Shown here piece after piece: positions 45,583 through 56,407 of a stretch of DNA of 64,000 nt; position 1 is the first letter of the stretch; the number at the start of each line of letters is the position of its first letter. Source of the DNA: Verticillium longisporum (taxonomy: Eukaryota; Ascomycota; Sordariomycetes; Glomerellales; Plectosphaerellaceae). Made by a program: the position numbers and the translations under genes. The notes below the pieces were generated by a model that was given only the letters and a program-made list of their open reading frames with translations, was not told the origin of the DNA and made no database searches. The stretch covers positions 5,270,001 to 5,334,000 of the forward strand of contig JAETXT010000007.1 of the NCBI GenBank assembly GCA_019188255.1. The letters are read 5' to 3'.

Positions 45583-46344
45583 TTACCCTAACACACTCTC
45601 TGCGAACAAGGCAAGCCCGCAGTGTACCCAAATGAGCAACCAGACCGGCATCCAATTCAGGAACGGCGGGCACAGAAGGGAGGATGCGTGCTCAGTGAAC
45701 AGAATAATCTGAAAGACGGACGGCTTCAGGCCTGCCTTGAGGCAGTCGTCGACGTACCCAGAAAGGTTGCGGAGGAAGTTCACGTCAAGAATATGGTCAG
45801 TATCCTTGCAGGGATCCAGCCAGACGGAGAAGACGAGAGTTTCCGTGGCTGATTTATGAGACCAGAATCGATGGCTTCAGGCCCAAAAGCGCTGTTGGTC
45901 AGTTGAGGCGGCTCTCGAAGCAAGCATGTGGAACGCCTGGTCCTTCGGGATGCAACTCACCGCGTGCCGGCGGGTATGTGAAAGACTCCGTCATCCTTGG
46001 TGACGGCGTATTCCACCCCATTCTTGACCGCACCCAACACGCCCTGCTCGACCTTGAAGTGTTCATCCTGTAAGCGATGGATGTGTCTGCCATTCGTGCT
46101 GATCAGTCTCGTTTCTTGACTGTCAAGATCTGATGCTTCTCACTTACAGTGGGGGTCCAGTCAGTCCGGCACGAACGAGTGGGTTTTCTATGTAATGCGT
46201 CTCTCTGACGTACCAAAGGCCGTCGGGTTTCGAGAGAGGTTCGTACAGCGCAGCATCACCGAGATGCTTGAAGGCCGGCTGAGAGTTGTTTTTGCTGCGA
46301 TACTGCGGTCGCGGCGAGAGCCAAAGTTGCCACGCTCGCACCAT
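45583..46344 (-). CDS. Cupin-domain protein with hydrophobic C-terminus
   Basis: CDS is complement(join(45583..45874,45961..46086,46087+61 nt intron,46148..46344)): exons 46344-46148, 46086-45961 and 45874-45583, 204 aa. The start is ATG 46344 (MVRAWQLWLSPR). The cupin-2 core is HIHRLQDEHFKVEQGVLGAV followed by FHIPAGTRHRFWSHKSATE, which supplies the two His/Glu metal motifs. After VWLDP the C-terminus turns hydrophobic (MPVWLLIWVHCGLALF), suggesting one or two membrane segments. Small cupins in fungal clusters act as isomerases, dioxygenases or accessory proteins. Its place at the left end of the ammonia-lyase cluster suggests a tailoring role; this is inference. Confidence 0.72.
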
Positions 46345-47191
46345 TTTGGATATGGTCAAGAGAGGTGACAACGGAGCAAAGGCCACGACAATCAGCTGGA
46401 TACCGAGGAGGAGGGTTCATTTCTAGCTAATCGCATCATCAGGGGGGTGCTGTATGCGGCTTTTCTAGCACTCTACTTCATCTCTTCATCTCATGGGCCT
46501 TTGATGTGCTCGTTCGTGCCTCGCACCAGATGCTCCCGGAGATATTACCCCGAGCTACTTGGCCGTCTGACTTGCATTGCGGGAGGGCTGCCGAAAAGCT
46601 GAGATGTGCCAAGTAAAGTGCGTAGTACCCCCCATGACTGCTCTCATAAAGATCCTGTGGCATTCTTGCCTTACTACGCTTTTCCGACACCAACCACATA
46701 ATCATACAAAGTTTCCACACATCCTGGTTTACCCGCCGAATCCTTGTGTTGGCTGGTCATGCATGGCATGTTGGTGATACTCCCTTTCAATCTTACCTGC
46801 CTAATCACGCATAGGTACACCCACTCACGCATCTATCTACCCCAGAACATGTTGGTAGAGTCGCCCAGGGACACGGCCATGTACCCCGCTTCCTCCCTGC
46901 CTTCCAGCCGATCACTCCTCCAAACGTCTTCTTCACATCACCAACATGAAAGGCCTGTCTGCAGATTGGAGCAAGGCACGAGGGCGGGAGAGCCTAGCCC
47001 ATCATCTCGTTCAATGTCCGACCAACGTGCTTAGGATGTACGCCTAATCTCTCAAAATGCGATGTAACGCCGAATTTTGAGAAAAAGTAAGTTCCTAGAT
47101 ATAACGTCGACGCCACTAGCTTCTATGCTCGCTTGTTCCCGTTGGCTCTTTACATCTCTGATTTGCTCATCAACGACTACTGCACCTGACC
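46345..47191. promoter_or_regulatory. Divergent promoter (cupin / Zn2Cys6 regulator)
   Basis: 847 bp between divergent starts. No specific operator can be supported; ORFs here lack motifs. Confidence 0.4.
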
Positions 47192-48895
47192 ATGGGGGAA
47201 TTGCAGACAACAACAGCCCCTACCAGGAGTCACGCATGCCAAGGTAAGGTACGTGCAGGACCGATGAGGGAAGTAAGAAGACCACTAACCCGGCTAGGTC
47301 GTGCCACCAACTGCGATCGTGCCAAGGAGAGGAAAGCCTGCACGAACTGCTCTCGATCCAGACGGAAATGCCCAGGGTGCGGCCTCAGGCTGTCCTGGCC
47401 GCGCCCCAACGATTTACGGCGTGCCGTCGTCTCCAAGTCGTCTCTGCCATCCAGATCACCTGTCGCCCCGGGCCTGATCTCCGACGCGCGGTTTGTCCAC
47501 ACCTCGAATTGGGACATCGAGTTGCATCACAGCCTGACGAGCTCTGTTCCGGCACGCAACAACCTGCCCTCGCTCAGCGTCCCGATGTTCTGGAACCCAT
47601 CTAAACTGGGAGCTCTTGACCGGGACCTGCTGGAATACTGTATGTTTGTAAATCAAGGATAGCCATCAACCGGCCTGGTGGTCAGGGGAGGCAGAGCTGA
47701 CGGCTTCGTGTATCATTCGCGTATACAGTTTGCTGTGTAGCCTCCATGTCTCTTGCTACCTTTGGCTGCAACAACGCCGCTCTCGGGTGTGCCCTGGTCC
47801 GGGTTGCGCTGCAGGGGCAGACGATCACGGCTGCGCCGGTGCTCCAAGCGCTGATGGCCTTTGCTTCGCTTCATCGCTACGGCCTGCAGTCCCAGGCTTT
47901 GGAGCTGAAAGTCGCTGCGCTGGGAAGTCTGGCAAAAGAACCAAGAGCGCCGAGTCTGGGCGTGGAGGCGACCCTGCAGCATGCCGCCACAGGCATGCTG
48001 CTTTGTTCGTTCGAGATCCACCAGTCGTCTTCCACTTCGGGCCACTGGCCCTTCTACCTCAGAGGTGTCAAGGCGGTCTTCGGCGCGTGCTCTGTCAAGA
48101 CGCTGCATCAACTTGGCTCCGATGTGGCCGTCCTGCTGGACTGGGTACACTACCACGACGTTCTCGCTCGTTTTTCCCTACTACACTGTAGGAAAGGTGG
48201 TTGCCCGGACCTGCCGCCGACTCCAACAGACCTCTTCTGTTCACAGGTTCGTGCTACGACAGAGACTCCATGGCGCCACGCAGAGTCAGCCTAACATTCG
48301 AGCTCTCCAGGTATCTAATCTGCCGCCGCCCATATTCTGTATGCTGAATCTGCTGTCCCAAGTATGCGATGCGGTATCTAGCAGCGCAATCCCACTGGAC
48401 ACCAGCGGCGGCGTGGGTGATTACAAGAGCTTCCTGGAAGTCCTGGACTGGAGGATTAGGAGCCTATCGATACCGAAAGTCCCGGATGATGACAATCGCG
48501 CCTCGGATGACTCCACACTGGTAATGCAGCTGTACCAACTCGCGATACTGTTGTTTCTTGACCGATGTTTCGAGGACCTGATCGACCAACCAGTCAGGAC
48601 GCAACAGAACATCGACAAAGCATTTGCTATCCTCCCCCGGCTGAGTTTCTGCAGGCAGCAATTTCCGATTCACGTCATTGGCTGCGAGGCGCGAACGGAT
48701 GAGCAACGGGCCGCCGTCCTCGACGTCATTTCCAGGACAGAGAAGATGAGCTCGTCGCGGTCTTTGAACTATTGCAAGAGAATATTGCAGGCTGTCTGGG
48801 CCCAAGACGACCTCGTCAATGGATGCAACATTGGCTATCGCGAAAAGTTGTCTTCGGTCATAAGTCATTGTTTGATAGTTCCTAGTTTTGTATAA
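47192..48895 (+). CDS. Zn2Cys6-type regulator with first zinc Cys missing
   Basis: Exons: 47192..47243, 47298..47639, 47729..48187, 48247..48895. The N-terminal cluster reads SHACQGRATNCDRAKERKACTNCSRSRRKC, then LRLSWPRPND, the signature of the fungal_trans_2 regulator group. Counting spacing back from CDRAK, the position of the first cysteine is Ser (AGT, one base from TGT), so the zinc site lacks a ligand. The body shows LDWVHYHDVLARFSLLH, MLNLLSQVCDA and LDWRIRSL. Exon 3 and exon 4 are one base out of register; a single missing G at the CACTG-GTAGG junction would restore frame and a conserved-looking HW. Probably the pathway regulator of the flanking cluster. Confidence 0.72.
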
Positions 48896-49341
48896 GTAAG
48901 GTTGTAAAACGGAACCAACACGGTGCCGCCTTGAGGGGACAGACATGGAACAGATACTTCGCACATACCCTGTATGACCTACGGCGCGTGCTCGGATTGC
49001 ACGAGCGGGGGAGGGTCCTCTTACAGAGAGTCGGCAGGATCTTGATTACGGAATAGTCAATGGACTTCTGTGAGGCCAAGGATGTGCCCCCCGCGCCCCC
49101 CAAGCCAGGGTCGCTGTTGACAAGGGATTCCTTCCGTAACGTACGACAATGCATGGCCTGTATCTCCGGGTAGCACTCCAGCAGCCGATTCAAGCAAGTG
49201 ACGGAATACATGGCTCCTTCATCCTGGTGCCCTGGCTGCAGATAGTCTGACGTGAGCTCCGGAATGTAAAAGCTGCCAGCACCCGTGCTAGTTCCATGGA
49301 TTCTAGGGGGTAATAGAAACCCTTCATCATTCATCTCCAAC
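48896..49341. promoter_or_regulatory. Intergenic, promoter of the FAD monooxygenase
   Basis: 446 bp between the regulator's stop and the monooxygenase start. No operator is recognised. Confidence 0.4.
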
Positions 49342-50747
49342 ATGACAGATCCATGCAATTCTCGGCCCCAGTTCTCGGTCCTCGTTGTGGGCTGTGGTCT
49401 TTGTGGCCTGGCTTCCGCATTGGCTCTTGCTCAGGCCGGTCACCGTGTGACGGTATTTGAGCGAAGTGCTCAACTACAAGAAGTAGCTTGGCGCTTTCCG
49501 AATTCCAGATGTATTTGTTTTCTAACACGGCCTAACAGATTGGCGCCGGAATACAGTTATCCCCCAATGCGACGCGTCTGCTTCAGCGCTGGGGCGTCTT
49601 CGAGGAGGTCCTTAAATATGCAGCCCAACCAGAGGCCGGGACTTTCCGCTCTTATCGAGGAGACGTGCTCTCGCAGTCGCCGCCTGTATCTCATCCGACA
49701 CTGGTTCGCGAGGAGGCCCCTTACATCGTGATTCACCGTGCCGACCTCCTGAGAGCCTTGCTGTCGGGGATGGGGAGGCATGGCATAACTCTCAGACTGA
49801 GCAGCGAAGTCAAGGAGATTGATTTCGACAAGCCATCCATACGCCTTTCCGATGGCGAGGTCTACGGGGCAGATCTGATCCTGGGTGCGGACGGGGAGAG
49901 GTCCCGCTGCAGGGGCATCCTGCTGGGCCGTGAGGACCCTCCCCACAGTCCTGGCGACGTCGTGTACCGGGTCTCCGTCCCTACCAAGAACATAGCGGAT
50001 GGCCATCCCGCTTGGGACCTGAAGAGAAGATCCAGCGTCAACTTCTGGATGGGGCCAGGCGGTCACGCCGTCTCGTACCTCATTCAGCATGACATACTCA
50101 ACATGGTTCTGGTGTACACCGAGGGTGCAGGCGGCAAGGTCATGTACGGGCCGCAGCGAGCAGACCTAGAAGAGTTTAGGAGCAAGATCGCGAACTGGGA
50201 CTCTGTGCTTCATGAGCTCATCAACGTTCCAGGGTCTGTCTGCACCAAGTGGACTCTGTTCCAGATTCATGAACTGATCCAGTGGCGCCATGAGGGTGGA
50301 CGGTTCGTGCTGGTTGGTGACGCCGCTCACGCGATATTGCCGTGCTTGTGAGTATCGAAGGATTGCAAACTCCCTACCAAAGCTGATGATCCCTTATTTA
50401 GAGCGCAGGGCGCCGCGCAGGCTTTTGAAGATGCAGGCGTCCTGGGAGCGATATTTAGCCAGCCGGTGGGCCGTGACCAGATTCCCGACGCTCTCCGGGT
50501 GTTCGAGGAGGTCCGCAAACCCCGAGCCTCAGATGTCCGACATCGCACATTGGAACAGAAGGCCATGTTTGCTCTTTTAGATGGCCCAGGCCAGGAGGAG
50601 CGCGATGCGGGACTTCGCGCGGGTGCGGACTATGGGCTGTTCAGGTGGCTCTGGGAGTATGATGCCGCCGAAAGCGGTAGAGAGGCGTGGGAAAAGTTCT
50701 TGAACAAGACCCGCGAAGACGGGATCGAAACCCGCCATGGTATCTAG
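49342..50747 (+). CDS. FAD-dependent monooxygenase (salicylate hydroxylase-like)
   Basis: CDS is join(49342..49482,49539..50347,50402..50747), 431 aa. The N-terminal Rossmann dinucleotide motif is VVGCGLCGLASALALAQAGH followed by TVFE. Then IGAGIQLSPNATRLLQRWG, the DG motif (GADGERSRCR) and the GD motif (LVGDAAHAILP...AQGAAQAFEDA). This order defines group A aromatic hydroxylases that use FAD and NAD(P)H to hydroxylate or decarboxylatively hydroxylate aromatic acids. Next to an aromatic amino-acid ammonia-lyase, a cinnamate- or coumarate-derived phenolic is a natural candidate substrate; this is inference. Frame and introns (56 and 54 nt) are clean. Confidence 0.9.
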
Positions 50748-51722
50748 GGCAAAACATGGAAACACGAGCAAACCCCCAAATGGGAGGGCATTCTCAAGCA
50801 TGGCACCCGGCCAGCCCTTGATGCCGGGCTATGCGCCAAGCAACAAGCCATCGTAGAAGGTCATGGCCGTACACAGGTGGCATTTACCCGTTGCGCCATT
50901 TTTACGCACAACAGCTTGATTCTCCGTGGTATTCTAACCTGACCGATATGTCTGGTCTGTATGTCTGACAACGGCACACGCTGGCATCTGATATGTGACA
51001 GTGAGAGGATGATCTCGGCCACGCATGTGGCTTACCAACCCTCACCAACCCTTGCCGTCATTTAGAGAACGCGCAGAGTAGATCTAGGTAATCCGTTAGC
51101 TCCGATCGGGATTCGGGGTGTTGCAGCCGGGCAGGCTGTTGTATCTACCTTACCAGGTAGTCCACGCGGCGGAAGACCCTGGCAACGTCCTGCCGCAAGG
51201 GGTTGGCATCACTATCAGTGCATGGGTGTGCGACCCCCCAGAGCACCTCGTCTTGTGCCGCAATCCACATGCGGCGTGGGCGGGTGATGGTGGGTTGAAG
51301 ACGAAACGAGCGTCCAACATGTATACAAGGTTGGTCAAGTAGGATGGACCATGGAGGTGGCTGAGCAACTCACATATCTGCCGCCCGTCGGACTCGAGGC
51401 CACGCGGGTCGTCATCTCATGCGGACAAGGGTTTGTCTAATTGATATTCTGCTGCTTGTCCTCTGCGCCCGCCTTGGGGGCCACTACTCCCCCTCAACCC
51501 CGGCGGCTGCTTGCTTGTTGTCAAGGTACGAACGAGAGACCCAGGAGTCTGTCACTGTGGCCATGCCGCTGTCTCTCCAGTGTAGCTGAGAAGTCTACTC
51601 TTGTGTGTCTACCTTATATATATACGATAACTACTGTGTGCTCCTCGGTCTTCACGTGCCGATATCCGTCAACACCTGGTGTCTTTCTAGTGTGGATTCG
51701 TAGCATGGTAGGCCGGCGTGTT
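50748..51722. other. Intergenic
   Basis: About 1 kb between the convergent 3' ends of the monooxygenase and ammonia-lyase genes. Overlapping short ORFs at 51118-51368 on both strands have no recognisable motif. Confidence 0.4.
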
Positions 51723-53650
51723 TCATACGTGATTTCCATTCGTGGTTCGCTGCTCCTCCACCTCTCGGAGGCTCTCCAGTACGACGGCATACAGTCGTCC
51801 CGACCTGATGGACTCGTAGATCCGCGTGTTATAGAGCCCGATGCTCGGCGTGACCCCGTCCGGCGTGGCGGCCTTCATCGACGCCAGGTGCGCCTCGCCC
51901 AGGAAGGGGATACAGAGATCCTTCCGGACGAAGCGGTACATGCGCCGCGAGGCCTGGCCGATGTAGGGTGCCGCGTTGGGCGGGACAGCGTCGTCGTGCC
52001 GCCCCTCGATCTCGATGGTGCGCAGGTCGAGGGCCTGGCACAGCGCCAGGAGGTGCGCCGAGGCCATCTGGGACAGCACGTCGACGGCCTCGAGCGTGTA
52101 CCGGGCCGACACGAGCGCCAGGGAGTTGAGGGACTGGTTGCCCATCTCGGCCGTCTGGACGTGCGAGCCGACGGGGTTGGCCAAGAAGCCCAGCTCCGAG
52201 GCGAGGGCGGCGACGACGACGTCCAGCCCCTTGAACAGGAACGAGGTGCCGGCGTCATCGGAGCACAGGTTCGGCGGCAGGCCCCAGCTGGTGGCTGGGT
52301 TGATCATCTCGGTGCACTGGGTGAAGAGCATGCGGCCGATGCCCTGGAGGCCCTGGCGCAGCTTCTCGACCGCCGACGTGACGGCGCGCGCCTGGAAGTT
52401 GCCGCCGTGGAGCACGCGGCCGGCCCCCGTGTCGACCAGCGGGTTGTCCGTCACCGAGTTGATCTCGACCGTCAGCTGGTCGTACGCCAGGCCGAAGTCC
52501 TCGAGCACGGGGCCGATCCACTGGCTCGCCGTCCGCAGCGAGTAGCGGTCCTGTCGCAGCGTCGCCACGTCGCGGCCGTCGTGCCGGTTGAGCAGCCGTG
52601 ACCCGGACAGGAAGGCCTTGATGTTCCTCGCGCTGTCCGTCTGCCCGGGGTGCGGCCGCACCCGCGCGATGAAGGGCTCGAAGCTCTCGTCACTGCCGCG
52701 CAGCGCCTCGACGCTCATGGCCGTCAGCACCTGCGACAGGGCCGCGAGGTGGAGGGACTCGTGGGCCGCGAGAGCAGCCACCCCGGCCGACACGGCCGTG
52801 CCGTTGACGATGGCGAGGCCCTCCTTGGCGAGCAGGCCGATGGGTGCTATGCCGGCCTCCGACAGGGCGGCGTCGGCCCTCGTCACTCTTCTGGCGCCCT
52901 CGACATCGCGCCGGCCGCTGAAGGCCGTGGCGGATGTCTTGCCCTGCATCACCGCGCAGATCCACGCCAGCGCGCTGAGGTCCCCGAGGCCGAGATGCTC
53001 CCGCGGACGGGGATGCGCGGGACGATGTCCTCGTTCAGGAGCTCCACCAGAGACTCGGCGATGTCGACCCGGATGCCCGACGCGCCGCCGGCCAGGGAGT
53101 TCAGTCGGATAAGCATAGATGCCCTCACCCACGACTCGGGCATGCAGGTAGCCGCGAGGGCGTCGTTCAGGGGAAGCGGGCTCGGCGCCGAAGCTCGTTG
53201 CTGTTTCTGCGCAAGCTGCCCGTTCGATTTCCCACGGCCATTGCCGGGATGGGCCTCGCCGTTGCTTCGGCTTGCATGTCCATTACTGCTGCCCAGGGCC
53301 ATCTCCTGCTTGCCGTCCGCGACGATGCCGCACGTCAGGTGGCTGATCAGGCTTTGCTGGACCCCCTCGACGTCGTCGGACCGTACATCGGCAGTGCCGC
53401 CGAACCCCGTGTTGACACCGTAGATGATCTCGCCCTGGGCGAGCTTCTCCGGTATGACTTTGCTGCCCGCTTCGATGGCGGCGATGGACGCCGGGATGAG
53501 CTCCACGCGTGCCAGGTGCCTCGATACTGCCACGACGTCGGCGATGGTCAGGTCCCCTCCGCCGACTTCCAGCGTAGCCTTGGAAGATGACGAGGGATCG
53601 CGCCAATGCGATAGGATTAAATCCGTGAACATGCGTGGTGGAGCGACCAT
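51723..53650 (-). CDS. Phenylalanine/tyrosine ammonia-lyase (MIO enzyme), frameshifted
   Basis: ATG at 53650 (MVAPPRMFTDL), stop at 51723; no intron; ~642 aa if one base is restored. Motifs: YGVNTGFGGTADVR with the catalytic Tyr, SISASG-DLSALAW containing the Ala-Ser-Gly that forms the MIO cofactor, NSVTDNPLVD, HGGNFQA and FTQCTEMINPATSWGLPP. HGGNFQA separates it from histidine ammonia-lyases. It should deaminate Phe or Tyr to cinnamate or coumarate. The selectivity pair reads His-Leu (SLISHLTCG), the pair reported in bacterial tyrosine ammonia-lyase, so Tyr is possible. A one-base deletion at the G4 run (coding sense; plus 52982-52985) falls directly after the Ala-Ser-Gly, splitting the gene into two open frames. 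Confidence 0.88.
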
Positions 53651-54664
53651 CTTGTTCCAGGAAGAGAGGAAAAGGACACAGTTCGGCAGCAGAACAACTA
53701 AATTTGAGAGGGAGGGCGTCGATGAAAGCACCCGCTATTCTTGAGGTACTCATTACATCCTCCCAATCTGGAGACAGCACTTCGTGGTTCTTATGGAAAA
53801 GCTTGATTGACAAGAAGGGATAAGGGAACATGTCCCAACGCAACGTTGTTGAGCACAAGGTACCTAGGCAACTCTATCAGCCATGCTAGGACTCCAGAAT
53901 TGCTACTACATCCCATGCTACAGCTGGCGAGTGCTGCGGCGAGGATGTACACGACCATCTCGAGACGTACCCATCTGGTACCCATCGCCCGCGCACAATC
54001 ACAGCATGGGGGTTTCCTGTAGGTGCAGGTCTCATTAGACACTTGCAGAAAACACGACCAAGTCTACAACCGCCATATCCGGGGGCTATTCGGCCGGCTC
54101 ACACGACGGAATTTTGGGCATCTCGAAAGGGCTGGACGGCCTGCACCAACGCGCGGCGGAGTATGCAGGTGGGACAAATCACGCACCGCAGGGCAACTAT
54201 GAATCTCAGTTCTCACAGGCAGCTTGTCGTGATCATCCTTGATGCGTGGACTCACGGAGCGGACGGACCCAAGCGGATGCGCAAGGTAAGCCCGACTAAT
54301 CAGGCTGTGCGAGGCTGGCTTGCTTTGGAAGACAATCTTTCCCGGTCATTTCTTCCGGGCAATGATAACTGCATAGGTATCAATAGTTACCTCAGATCCT
54401 CCTTGGCGTACCACATGCATAAGACTGAGAATCACAGTTGCCCCGAAGTGCTTGTTCCAGCTCACTTGCATGATGTAGTAGTAACGGCCACACGCTTCCG
54501 CAAGTCTCCGCAAATATAAGCTTCTACACTGAACAGGGCGGTATCCTCTGCTTTACCGTCGGAGGACCCCCCTCCCCTCCAAACCTGGGCGATAGTCATG
54601 GTGCGAGAAACCCATCGACAAAGTTTCTTCCCTTCTCAATATCCCAAAAGAATCAAAACCACCA
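53651..54664. promoter_or_regulatory. Divergent promoter (ammonia-lyase / P450)
   Basis: About 1 kb between two divergent start codons. No gene is supported in it and no operator is recognised. Confidence 0.4.
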
Positions 54665-56407
54665 ATGCCGTCTTCTCCTTCAACTGTGGTGGCTGCCAGC
54701 ATGTATTCCGTCGAAGCCTCGTACTACCCCTATCTGGGTCTCCTTCTCCTCTTGTGCAGCAGCTGCGTGGCGCTCGCTCAGTTCTTGAAACCTACCGACC
54801 TGAAATGGTCGCTCGGCACGAAGAGAGTGGCAATGCCGCCGGGGCCACCGGGCGTTCCGGTCCTGGGAAACTTGCCACAGATGATGAGAGCCCGTCGCGG
54901 CGCCCTTTCGTTCAACAAGTGGGTGAGTCTCCAACCTGTCCTGCCCGCCAGCAGAACACGCCTCGGATCTAAACGCGCCGGCAGCTGGCCTCCCTGATCC
55001 CGTACGGCGATATGGTGACGCTGCACATGGGATCCAGGACGTGGGTCGTGCTCAACTCGGACCGCGTCGTGTCGGAAATCATAGCCAAGAGAGGCAAGAT
55101 GACCAACGAGAGACCGCACATGCCCGTTGCCAGCGATCTCGTGAGCAACGGGAAGCGCACGGTGATCCGGCAGGAAGAAGAATGGCGAGAGGGACGCCGC
55201 GTGATGCACCAGCTGCTCAGCGGCTCGAACCTCAAGGTCTATGCCGGCATGCAGGAGCTCGAGAGCGTGGACATGCTGCGCCGGTATCTTCGGGAGCCCG
55301 ACATGTGGTTTGCGCACAACTATCGCTACGCCACATCCGTGCTTTACAGGATCGTCATGGGCTACCCCCTGAACAAGACGAGAGCGCAGCTCGACGACTA
55401 TCAGAGGGTGACGATCGAGTTTGTCACGACCATCAACCGGAGCTACGTTGATTTCTTCCCCTCGGTCAGCAGGCTGCCCGCTTTCTTGCAGCCGTGGCGG
55501 CGTTCCTGGGCTCGCATGGGCGCGTTCCACCGCGGCGTCTTCCAGGAATGGTGGGACCCCGTCAGAACCGCCGTGGGCGACGGCGCGGCGCCGCCCTCGT
55601 TCGTCCGCGACGTTCTTCTCCATCCAGATGTCCGGTTCGCCGGGGATGACGAGGAGGCCATGTACCTGGCCACGTCCGTCATGGCGGCCGGCGGTGACAA
55701 CACGCGCATGACCATCAACGTCTTCGTCATGGCCATGGCCACACGCCCCGAGGCCCAGTCACGGGCGCGCGAGGAGATCGATGGCGTGTGCACGGATGGC
55801 GCATCGCTCCGGCTTCCCCAGATGTCGGACCTGCCGGCGATGCCCTACGTGTCCGCCATGATCAAAGAGGTCCTGCGCTGGCGACCGACTGTGCCCATCG
55901 TCCCACCCCACCAACTCACCGAGGACCTGGCGTTCGACGGGTACTTCATCCCCGCCGGCACGTGCTTCTTGATCAACTCGATCGGGCTCTCGCGCGAGTT
56001 TGACGACGCCCACGAATTCCGGCCCGAGAGATGGATGGACGGCGCAGGAGCCGACAAGATACCCAACTTCTGGGGGTTCGGGGGCGGCCGTCGGATTTGT
56101 GTCGGCTGGAAGGTTGCAGAGCAAGCTCTCTTCGTTGCCTTTTCGCGTCTGCTCTATTGCTTCGAATTGCGTCCGGTTCGTTGACGTCTGCCCGTCTCTT
56201 GCTTGTCTTTGTTTGCTTCAGGATCAAGGGTTTGCTGACTTGTGAGGCGTCCAGAATGGGCCTATCGACGACGAGATACTCAATCACCAAGCCCTCGACG
56301 AGCCGTTCCCTGTGAAGGCCGTTGTTCGCAGTGCCGCGCACTCGTCGCTCATCGAGGAGGAAGCATCCAAGTACGAGTCTTCCTTCTCCACATTCGGGGC
56401 CAAATGA
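54665..56407 (+). CDS. Cytochrome P450 monooxygenase
   Basis: CDS is join(54665..54922,54985..56175,56255..56407), 533 aa. The N-terminus carries a membrane anchor (YYPYLGLLLLLCSSCVALAQF) and the proline hinge (MPPGPPGVPVLGNLP). The I helix has AGGDNTR, the K helix ExxR is EVLR, PERW follows, and the haem loop is FWGFGGGRRICVG. The last exon ends with NGPIDDEILNHQALDEPFPV and an acidic tail, as in many fungal P450s. The second donor is GTTCGT, less standard than others here. It is an ER-bound oxidase by family; the substrate is unknown but context suggests a product of the ammonia-lyase and flavin enzyme. Confidence 0.92.

Noticed and set aside
45840..45845. Apparent homopolymer frameshift in cupin exon 3
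   Set aside because: On recounting the bases against the opposite-strand frame, the exon reads through in one frame; the exons sum to 205 codons.
51441..52601. 386-aa open frame on the plus strand
   Set aside because: It is antisense to the ammonia-lyase, with Arg/Asp/Gly-rich composition typical of a GC-rich shadow.
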